Assembly (NCBI RefSeq): GCF_964340395.1
Contig: NC_135566.1
Coordinates: 11,962,001-12,026,000, forward strand
Source: Glandiceps talaboti
Taxonomy: Eukaryota; Hemichordata; Enteropneusta; Spengelidae
Reading direction: 5' to 3'
DNA: 64,000 bases
Both the position numbers and the translations under genes were made by a program. Below the pieces are notes generated by a model, which was given only the letters and a program-made list of their open reading frames with translations, was not told where the DNA came from and did not search any database. This document shows, one piece after another, positions 26,303-38,300 of this stretch; position 1 is the stretch's first letter, and each line of letters opens with the position of its first letter.

Positions 26303-29300
26303 CTTGTCAAATAAAGAAAAAAATCACTATATTACAGACAAAATGTACATAGTTATTACATGTCTACCTGTGCCCTCACAGTTCAAAATGCTTACACCCA
26401 TTGATGCAAGTCAGCAGCTGGACTCTCTGGTTGATTGTGTCCATGATTTATTAATATTCACAAATTTATTGGACACCTTTTTATCTCTGATTATCTTCAT
26501 CGGAGGGCATCAAGTCCCACCTGAAGTATTTGCCAATGTACACCTTGGAGAGCCAGACTATTACCATTAACCAATCACATATGAAAAGTAAGGAGGAGCG
26601 CAGAAATGCCTTATGAAAACATTCCACTGATAGGGCTTTCCAAATTTGAGGATAGCAAAACTCATGCATTTTGAGTGTGGACACAGGGTGGTATGTACTC
26701 CCTTGGGGTGAAACTAGTTTCACATTGTTATTGCTACCTACTTCTTATAGACAATTTACATGTAAACATATTACAATGTTGAGATACTTTTAGATGTTAT
26801 TGCTCAATATTATTCTTCATTCAGCCAAGAAAATTACGAGTGACCTAAGGGGTCTTTGTAGCTATGAGTCACAAGATGCTAGATGAGTTGTGACAACATC
26901 CTTAGGTCATGGGTATTTTCCCACTGATTGAATAAAAATGTTAGAGAATAACATAATTATACCACCATAATATCAAAGAAAAATCGGGGAAAGTAATGAC
27001 AATTTTGAACGTTTCACTCATATTTTGAACACAGCAGAACCTGTGACATAGCCACGCATTGTCATGACATAGACGCATGTTGTCATGACGTAGAACGACC
27101 AGAGTATATATTCCATATTTTTGTTCTAAATGGCTTGTGCATGGTATAATGTCACTTGTATGTCTTCTTTCAAAATACATTTTTACTTTTTCAACATTTT
27201 TATTAAATATTTTTGAAATCAAAAGTATTACTGAATTATATCCACAAAAGAATGAAATAAAATAATCCATTTTTATCTTGAATTTATTTTAACTGATGCA
27301 TCTTTTTGGTCTGTTTAATAGAAATATTCATAAGATACATTACGACAATTGTATAAATTCAAACTTTAAAGCATATGTAACAAAAAGATGACTATACAAA
27401 ACAAGAATAACAACACAACCTACATTTTATCAGTGAAAAGTAAATAGCTTGTAGATAAGTTCTTAGCACTATTGTTAGCAGAAGGTTATGTATAATTTAC
27501 TATAAATCATGTTTATCAACAAAGGAAACACGTACAGGGTCACATGGAGGTTAATGCATGCTAAGTAGGTCATGCCCCAGTTCTACTCAAGGTATCAGTA
27601 ATTTCATGTAAACACTAATGAAAGAAAGGAAAGTAACGTTGGGGGCACTGTTCAACACAGGCTTCTATAAGGCAAATCGTGTTATGGCGCATACATCAAA
27701 ATAGGTCAAGCCCTAATTCTATTCATGCAGTACTGAAAGGTTCAGTAATGTCGCATGTAATGCAAATGTGCATGAAAGACAAACATAAACTGATGTTGGG
27801 GGCACTGCTCAACAAAGGCTTCCATCAGGCAAATACAGTGTGATGGCATTAGATCAGAATTAGCTGGTTTCTTATTGAATGCTAATGCATCCAAGTAGGT
27901 CAAACCCTAATTCTAATCATGCAGATATCAGTAATTTCATAATATAATGTAAATACAAACGAAAGAAGCATATATAATTGGTGTTGGGGGCGCTGTCTAA
28001 CAAGGGTGCCTATCTAGCTGGGGTATATTTCTATCTACATGATTGCTTTATCAACAATGCCAATTCAATGCCATGTAAATGGCTAGCAGCTGGGGCATGG
28101 TCTATTTGTATATTGTGATGTCCAATGATACATACTCATAAATATGAAAATTGATATTACCTTCCATGGCAAATGTCAAGTTGAAATTTTTTTTGCAAAA
28201 TATTGTAAGTTTTAAGGCAATGATCACCAAGACTATCCAATATTCAGAGTATCTTCTCTTTTACGGTAATTGTAAAACAACAGAGTATTTCATCCAAATA
28301 TAAATTTCTCCAAGTTGGCACATTTTAAGAACAGTTTTTTTCCATGCCCACTTTTGTGATAATCTTTTGTATTCTATTGCATAGTTTTAACAGTTTTACA
28401 TTTGTTTTATGTCATCAGTTTTAATGTTTATCTTGCATACTGTAAATTGTTTGTTTAAGCAACATCACAACATTTTCCTAATGTACTTTTTTTAATATAC
28501 ATAATGGCAATAAAGATATATTACATGATCAAATAGTTCATTAAGTTTCATAGATATATATATATTACATGTATTAGACAAAGATATTTAATTGTGATGA
28601 TCTACCTTGTTTCCCACTGTATCCATTAGATGTGCTGCTTTGAGAGTCAGTAACCTAGCCTGTTCTATGTCCATTCTAGATTCTGCTATGTCTGCTTGTA
28701 TAGTACCTTGCTCCACCAAAGGTTTACCAAATGCTACTCTTGTCTTCACCTGTGATATCAAACACATGCAGTCAGATTACACTGCTGAAACTAACTTAAC
28801 TTTACAACAACTTCGGAAATTATTTTCAATTTCACAACCATGTCAGATGCAATCTATTGAAAAGTTAATCAGATAGAGGCTTTTGATTGTGCAATACCAT
28901 GTCTGTATCTTTGCAATTTGTCATTTTGTTGTTGGCCATATTTCAGCTAGAATGATTTCTCACCCTGTGAATCATGTGTTCTAGTGACCGTTCAGCGTAT
29001 CCGATGAGTCGCATACAGTGATGAATACGTCCTGGTCCTAAACGTCCCTGTCAGTGAAAATGAAATAAATTAATTTAATTGTAATAATTTTTATTGAATT
29101 ATTGCAATGATTCAGACTTGTGTGACATTTTAATGTCTACTATAATTGTGGTACATGATTCACAGTGACTCATTATAAAATTAGAAAGTTATTCTTAAAC
29201 ACAATTCTTCTTTGAAAATATAATATTTTGAATGCATACTAGGTTTACAAACTCCATTACACCAAAACATTTACTTATGGCTTTCACATCTAATGTTAAA

Positions 29301-32300
29301 CATGTGCTAGCTGCAATTGTGACTTTTTTTTCATCATTTAACCAAAGATATATTCACTAAAAGACTTTATACATCATCTCTACGTTTGTTGTATCAGTGA
29401 CATCATTTCCTATCAATACAGGTACTATCTGCATGTGTGTGTGTCTGTGTGTGTGTGTATGTATGTATGTATGTATGTGTGCATGCATGTGCATGCATGT
29501 GTCTGTGTGTGTATGTGTCTGTCTGTGCATGTGTCTGTATGTATGTATGTATGTATGTATGTATGTATGTATGTATGTATGTATGTATGTGTGTGTGTGT
29601 GCACGTTTGTATACGTGCTTGTGCATGTATGTGTATGTATGTATGTATGTATGTATGTATGCATGCATGCATGCATGCATGCATGCATGGATGTATGTAT
29701 GTATGTATGTATGTATGTATGTATGTATGTATGTATGGATGGATGGATGGATGGATGGATGGATGGATGGATGGATGTATGTATGTATGTATGTATGTAT
29801 GTATGTATGTATGTATGTATGTATGTATGTATGTATGTATGTATGTATGTAGGTATGTATGTATGTATGTATGTATGTATGTATGCATGCATGCATGCAT
29901 GCATGCATGCGAGTGTGTATGAGGGGAGGGGCGAGAACATATACACAAACATAAAATCTAATTACACCACCCATTATTTGTGAAGTGCAATTTTAAAATA
30001 TCACATTTCAACTCAAAAAAATAGTTTTTTGAAATTACCTGGGCTATTTCAAAGCCTCTACCTTCACCTAGTAGTAAATTTGATGCAGGGACTCTAACAT
30101 TATCAAATATTACTTCACCGTGACCAACAGGTGGATCTTCATAACCAAAGACAGACAAAGGACGAACTATCTTCACCCCTGTAACAGACACACAAATCAC
30201 ATCAATGTTAGTAATTGAATTTTAAAAATAACAAAGCTTGTTATGACTAGTTGTGCAACTAAGTGGGCTTGATGTAACTCAAGTCGTTTTAAATTTTTTT
30301 ACATTTTTTTTACTATTGGATAATTTTCTGATAACTATATATCAGAAACAAACAATAAGATGTTTAATATGTAAAGAGGTATAATTTCAGTACATTTTAT
30401 ATTTTCAACTGAATATAACAGTATGCAAGATCTGTTCAGAAATCTTAACCATTCCACAATATGGCTGCCTTTGCCGACCTGGTGTATCCATGGGAACAAG
30501 TATCATTGATAGTTGTTGATGTTTTGTTTACCTGGTGTATCCATGGGAACAAGTACCATAGACTGTTGTTGGTGTTTTGCAGCTGATGTATCAGTCTTTC
30601 CCATAAATATGCAAATCTTACATCTAGGATCTAAGGCCCCAGATGTCCACCATTTGTGACCATTCAGGACATATTTATCACCATCACGTGCTATAGATGC
30701 CTGGATGTTGGTTGCATCTGATGAGGCTACCTGAAAGAATTTAATGGTGATGGCACTGTCATTGTAATATGGTAACTGAAGTATTCAGTATGGTATACTC
30801 AACATATAAAGGAAACAGCCTCTTCTTTAGTAAATATGTTCATTTGTATGTAGGGATCGCAAGAGGGCACCCAAGATTTGACAAAGCGAGAACTAAAATT
30901 TGGTAATGGTTGCTGATTGTATGGCCATGCACAAAATGTGTGCAAAACATGTGTCAAAGAACAGTGTGTTCTTAAAAGATCATTACAATAGTGGTTTTTA
31001 GGCATGTTTTGATTACCCGTAGTTGGTAGTAAAATGGTAAAGCGAGAACGACACAGGAAATGAATAGACACTTTTTCTGCTAACTCTTAATATGCTAGTA
31101 CAATACTCAACTATTCTGGCCCAAAACAGATTGCGAACAGCACTCCTAGTGGCCAACCAAGAAATCTTTTATCTTTCTGATTTTAAACCAGAATATGGCA
31201 TATTTCATGAAGCTGGGTACAGATTTTTTACTGGACAAATGACTAAACTTATATTCCTAAGAAAGTGTTATGCCAAAATGTTATGGTATGTAAGTGATAT
31301 CATGATTTGATGTACCATATCTTACCTCTGGTTCTGTCATAGCAAAACAAGATCTAATTTGACCTTCTAATAGAGGTACCAACCATTGTTGTTTCTGTTC
31401 GTCAGTTCCATATTTAACTAATACTTCCATATTACCAGTGTCAGGGGCAGAACAGTTGAACACCTGGTTTTAGTGAAGATAGCGTTAGTATGCAAAATAA
31501 ACATACAGTTGAACACAATATCAAAAAAACATTAATTTAATAGTTTGAATATACTGGGTACCAAAGTCACTTACAAATCATGTAAATCTAAGTAATATGG
31601 AGAGAAGGTTTTTTTCTCTATTAAGTGAACTCTGACTTTGTATTTATGAACAAACCAAATTGACAGGGATTCCCTGTCATGTGTCTATTTTTCTGTATAT
31701 TGTATTATGGGCAATGGGTCTAGAATTACCTGAAATAAAGACTTTAAACTCCTTGCTATCTTGTCCCCATTGTTTGAACTTCGCTCTCAATTCCATTTAT
31801 TGGGACATTTTTCAGTTAATGGAACACTTTTTAAACAATGAAACTGTCCACAAACTCTTTAACCATCAATGAAACTATCCCCAAACTCTTTAACCAATTA
31901 AACTGTCTGCAATCTTGTTAATGTTAGTTATTTTGTCCTCAGCTTCCCCTCAGTCAAAATAACAGAAGTCTACCCTAAAAGTCTCCTTGTACCTCGTCCT
32001 ATAACTATTAGTTACACAACAAATCAAATTCAATAATTATAATAGTTAGACTGCCGGATGCATTGTTAATTACTTTCTACATCAATACAGTAGAATTACA
32101 ATACCTCTGGTGCAAAGAATGATTTTCCCATCGATTCACAAAGATAAGCGTACTCTAAATTAGTCAGCCCAGCTCCATATTGTTTGTCAGGATCTGTCTC
32201 TCTTGGAAGAAACAAATTCCATAAACCTTCAGCTTTGGCATTGGCCTGCAAATAATTCAATATAAGGTTATATTTATAAAGTAGTTTCCAATGGGGAACT

Positions 32301-35300
32301 TGCAATCCAGACTGAGTATGCTCAGACGCAAAGGACTATGGGATTATCTGTGGTTATCGTAATACCTAATCTTGAGCTACCGATACAATAAACCTCCCAC
32401 AATGGTCAGGGTATCTATAAATTAATTATTTGTGGTTACAAACAATGTATCAACATTGTTACAATATTAATTGTATTTAATATCACATTTCCCATGATGC
32501 AACATTCAACATGGTGGATTTGCATGTTCTGTATTGCATATAACTGCATTGACTGACTTCTACTGATTTATCTAGTGAAATATCAGAGGCCAACAAATAT
32601 CACATAAGTGGTAACTGAAGAACATGGTATTCATTTGTATAATTGAATATTAACTAGCCTTAGATTGTTCACTAGATGGACAGACAACAACGTTACTACC
32701 TTTAACTCTTCCAAAACTGGATGTACACTCCATCTGTCTTCTGCCATTTGATGTGATACAAGTTCTCTTTCTTTAGGATATATCTTCTCTGCTATAAAGT
32801 CTTTGACTCTCTGATGAAGTTTCTGTACATTTTCTGGAAGTGCTGACTCAGACACAGGAAGCAAACCTTATAAAGAGAGAAGACATGTCTTCATTATTGA
32901 ATACAATGTATTTGTTATAGTTTTACAACTGCCAACAGCATGCATGTTTTGAAACAGGACCCAAGTTCAAGTGTGAAGTTGGAGTTGACTATACTTACAC
33001 AGCAGGAATACCTTGTTCATGTCAAAAGTGGTACCGGTGTACTCTGAACATACAACAACAGTCAGTTCACTGTTCCAAAATTCTACACTCACAGCAAGCA
33101 TAGCTGTAACATAAATGTGCAAACCTACCATAAGGAGTTGTACTTGTCTCCGTACTTGATGAGTATGACCTCCTCCCATCTCCTTGGAACTGTGTTGAAT
33201 AATTCCTTGCTGTCCACGTGGAATAGCTCCTTCTTCCTTGAGTAGATCCAACTGTACTGGCACTTTTTTGGGAAACTAAGTTGGCGTCATGCTTTTCAAC
33301 AAACGACCATGCTATGTTTGCAATTTCCTCAGCAAATGAACCCAGGGCTTTTGCTGTATCAGAAGATGCCTGTCCTGAAAACAAAATATCCGCCAAAATG
33401 TGAGAGTCAATAATGGACTTTAGCATTTGAACAAATTTGCTGGAGAGGCAGTGGTATGAATCTAAGACGGTGAAGATACTTGGAAAGAAAAATATGAACA
33501 CTGGAAACAAGAAATTATTCTGGAATTACAATGAGGCATATGATTGATTAGTCAGAATTTCTGTGTGGATGTTTCCTTTCAAATTAATCTTCCATTATTA
33601 TCAATTTGTAATGGTGACGCAATGACTGGTAAATGAAAATAGTCGCTCACTACCAAGTGCTACCACTAGAGGGCGTGATTACTTGCCATTTTCATAATAG
33701 TGAAAAATGTATTGACAAATACAAAGAGTATTAAGATAAAGAGATTGAGGTAAACATTATGTCATCAGTGGAGGTTTTCCCATAAACCCTTGCAGGAAAT
33801 CTTCAAAATGGCTGAAAACATTTAAGCACAATAGAGTTTCTTTACAATATTTCAGAGTTGAATAAGTAACCGAAGTGTTATTTTGTCCCCTTAAATCATA
33901 TCTATGTAAATTGGTACAATAGTAGTAATCAAAACACATATACTTAAAGGTAGAAATAAGCCTGACTGGACTTTTCCTTGAAAGGCTCTCTTGGGCTATT
34001 AGACACTTGATGGCACTATCTATTGACAAGGTCTCCACAAACTAATAATCTTGTAACTTGGGGTAAGCAGCTAGACAGCACTATCTATTAGTAAGGTCGC
34101 TGCAATCTTGCAAGGCTCACTCAGGATAAGGCACTCGATGGCATTATTTATTGGCAAGGTCTCTGTTATACCAATAACTATGTGGAAATCTCTCAGGCTA
34201 CACCACTAGATGGCGCTATTCATTATCAAGGTCTCTGCAATATTACTTAGGGACCGGTCAGTTTCTCCAGCCTGGGGGGGGGGGGGGGGGGGCGGTGGAT
34301 TCTTAAATCGGGCCGACAAAAAGTCACTGACCCCCCCTATCAGTAAAACCAAAAACAGGCTGACCCCCCCTATCACTTAATTCTAAAACATGATGACCCC
34401 CCCCCCCCCCCCCCTCATATATAATATTCGCATGACAGGTATTTTTTTATCGTGACTCAGTGTGGACTGCTTGACTGTCTTGCATTTACTTTATAAGATC
34501 CCAGGTTAGCACTATCATATTTATAATTATTGACTACACAGGGTAAATATATTTGAAAAGGAGTTTAATAGCATCTTGGCTGTGAAAGGTAGGAAAGCTT
34601 GAGAAGGGAATATGTACATCTCTTATGGGGGTCCTAGGGGGTCTCCCCTAGAAGCCCAGGAGGTTTTTAACTCTGAAAAGTCAATTTTGAGACTATTCAG
34701 ACATTTTCAGAAAATAATTTCCAAGCTTTACAAGACAGCACCAACATGTAAAATGCAACTACATAAGGTTGAAATATTTTTGAAATATAGTTTGATAGGA
34801 TCTTGACAGTAAGAGGTAGGGGGAAGATCTTGAGAGTAGGATGTGTACACCTCATGTGGGGGGGGGTCCTAGGGGGTCTCCCCCTAGAAGCCCTGGAGGT
34901 TTTTAACTCTGAAAAGTCAATTTTGAGACTATTCAGATCCTTTCAGACAATAATTTCCAAGCCTTACAAGACAACACCAACATGTTAAAAGCAACTACAT
35001 AGGGTTGAAATACTTTTGAAATATACTTAGATAGCATCTCGACAGTAAGAGGGGAAGAGCTTGAGACTGGGATATGTCCACCTCATGTGGGGGGTCTGAG
35101 GGGGTCTCCCTCTAGAAACCCTGGAGGATTTTTACTCTTAAAGCCAATATTTAGGCTATTCAGACCCTTTCAAGCAATAACTTAATCCATGCTTTACAAG
35201 ACAGCAAGTATTAGACACTATTCTTTATAACTTACACTAAGGGTTGAAAATATGTTCTTAAAAAGTTTACATGGCATCATTTTATACATGTAGTAAAGGT

Positions 35301-38300
35301 CAGCACATCTATAATGGTAGTATCATTGGTAGGGGAGATTTGGAGTTTAAGGCAATTTTAGACTATCTTGGCAAACGTTTCAGATCTTGAAAAGACAATA
35401 TCATATCAAATTAGAATAGGGTGAAAATATTTAAGAAAAGTTTAATACCATTATGACAGTAAAAAGGTTGTTGGTGCATCTGATTGTTGGTTGAATGTAT
35501 GAGTGACCTCTGGGGGTGAGGGAGTCCTTGGGGTTTTCCCCCTGGCAGATCTGGAGTATTTTGCTTCAGATACTAAGGCAATGTTTAGGTTATTCATAAC
35601 CTTTGAGGTATTATTTCCAAGCTTCGAAAAGCTAACGCAAAACGTTTTTAAATGAGTTTCTCATATCACATAAAATGGACACGTAACATTAGTATAGGGG
35701 CATTAATATTGCATGTATAATAAAGTCACCGGTATGTTAGAGAACTTTAGGTGGTCATACCTAGTGTATAATAGTAACTGGAATCTGATGAGATGTGGTG
35801 ATTTGTAGTGTCAATAGCATGACGAGTAGAACAATTTAGATTAACTTCATTTATAAACTATCTATGAAAATTACCATTACGAAACCTTCAAGTTCACTTT
35901 TGCCCCAAACTGCAATATAAGCGAAGCATTGATTGTGAAACAGCCAAGCATTTACATGACATGTTCTGTAACTAGTGTGGTAGGTAGGTAATACCGGTAC
36001 ATGTATATGAATATGTATAGTTAGGTTTGAACTAATAAGTAATGTTAAAGAATTCATGTAAGAAACAGGGACAAGAACAAATATTGACATGTACCACATT
36101 TCAGACAAGGCATGCCATTATAGAAAGGATTTTTTTCTTCCATCACAATCTAAAACACAATGACCCCCCCCCCCCCCCCCCTATCCACAATTTTCAAAAC
36201 AGCATGACCCCCCCTACTGCCAATTTCAAAAACAGAGTGACCCCCCCTACCAATCCACCGCCCCCCCCCCCCCCCCCCCCCAGGCCGAAGAAACTGACCG
36301 GTCCCTTACCTTGTAAAGATCTCTTATAGACACCTTGAATAACAGCAGCAATTCTAAAGAAACAGAATGCCATATAGAAGTCCATATTTTGTATATCTGG
36401 TATCCCACGTACTTGGCAGTATTCCTCAATAATTTCTTGATCCGTAGGAATTCCAAGACTAGTAAGGTCCAGACCATTGAGTCCTATATGGACAAGAGAT
36501 TTGGAATTTATGGCAATGATGATAATTTCTGAGAGGCACTGGTTTAGAAGTACAACTGACAAGGAATCAAATCGTTCAATACCTTGAAAAAAAGCCAATG
36601 TACAATAAGGATTAACATTAGTGAGGAAAAAGGACAAGTGTGGCACAATTTTCAAAAAGGTGGTGTTGAACAATAGAATGATCCTATGTAATCCTGACGT
36701 CTCAGCTGATAAGATAACATTAATGTGAGAACCTAGGATTCAAATACTGGCCTTTCATTCTTAATATAAGTAGTCTAAAGTCATCAGTCAAAAGTTTTAC
36801 AGCAGAAATAAGAATTACGTTCAGTTTCAGTGACCAAGCCACATTCAACCAAGCAACATCAATAATAGCTCAGATATAAAGTCAGCTCTTTCCAGTAAGT
36901 AATAATTTTGTGTGAGGAATCCAGATCTATACTGTAAACATGCTGGGTAATTGTACTCACTGCTTACAGTATAGAACGCATGGTTTTATTACTTTGTGTT
37001 GTTGTGGTTCCGATTACACTCAAATTTTAGAACAGGTGTGGTAATTAGATTTTTTATTTTGATTATTTTATTTTTCATGTTTTTAGTGTCTAGTTCAGGT
37101 AGTTATGTTTTCCATATGGTCTCTGTGTTATTGGTTTCTTCTCATCAGATGTACAGCCATTACAGACTGAAAGAACAGTTTTATTTTGTCTTTTTAATTT
37201 GATGTTATTTGCCGCAGCCATTATTTCTCATGAGACTTCACAATTTTCATAATTTTATTATTTTTTTCTTGAATACGTTAAAAAAATATTTAGGATCGGC
37301 ACTAAAAAACTAGGTGGGGTCAGGTAACCGGAACCAAATAATTTTTTTTAAGCCTTACCTAGACAGATGTTACTTATCTAAGTTTTTTGTTGGTGTGTCT
37401 TAGTTGAATGTGATTCTTATTATAAAATAAGTTTGATCATTGAAAGTGAACGCAATTATAATATTGGCTGTAAATGGCTCCTTCCTCCGTACAACCAGAT
37501 TAAACTATTTCTCAACCAAAGTCTTCAATCACTACATGCAGTACAACTACAAAACTTACCTTTTAGTACAACATTATTTGGACTAAAGTGATGCATGATA
37601 CAACTATAGGCAATATCTGATAAGGGATCTCCTAGAGTTGATAACTCCCAGTCTAAGATAGCAAGAATTTCTGGTTTAGATGGATGAAATATTGCATTGT
37701 CCACCCTGTAATAACAAACTTATGTTATAAATTAAAAAAATGAAATATAAAATAATAACAAACTTATAAACTTTATAATAACAAACAAACAAAGTAAATA
37801 ATAACAAACTTATGTCGTAAAGTTGACTTTCTGTATGTATAGGATTTTAACATTGGACAAGTTTTTTTCACAATTAAACAATACCATAGCTTGTAAATGG
37901 CAGTTATTGAATCTGTCCCTCATTATTATACAAGTCCACTTTAACTCTCATTATTATACAAGCCCACTTTGACCCTCATTATTATGCAAATCCATGTTTA
38001 CCCTCATTATTATGCAAGTCCACTTTAACCCTCATTATTATGCAAGTCCAATTTGACCCTCATTGTTATGCAAGTCCACTTTGACCCTCATTATTATGCA
38101 AGTCCACTTTAACTCTCATTATTATGCAAGTCCAATTTGACCCTCATTATTATGCAAGCCCACTTTGACCCTCATTATTATGCAAGTCCACTTTAACTCT
38201 CATTATTATGCAAGTCCAATTTGACCCTCATTATTATGCAAGCCCACTTTGACCCTCATTAATATTATGCAAGTCCACTTTAACCCTCATTATTACGCAA

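Larger units (their letters stand above)
26303..28605 (-). other. ACAD10 intron 17
   Basis: Holds the dispersed repeat copy at 26798-27145 and a diverged tandem repeat at 27530-28020. No coding signal. Confidence 0.8.

Noticed and set aside
29357-29983. Reading frames up to 205 codons of Ile-His-Thr-Tyr / Cys-Met-Tyr-Val
   Set aside because: Open only because the tetranucleotide microsatellite lacks stops; they lie inside an ACAD10 intron.
32967-33263. 98-codon minus-strand frame overlapping exon 10
   Set aside because: Shadow of ACAD10 exon 10 in another frame.
36194-36309. Gly-rich extension of exon 9 into the intron
   Set aside because: It is translation of the poly-G TIR; the donor at 36309 and the in-phase exon 10 explain the gene better.
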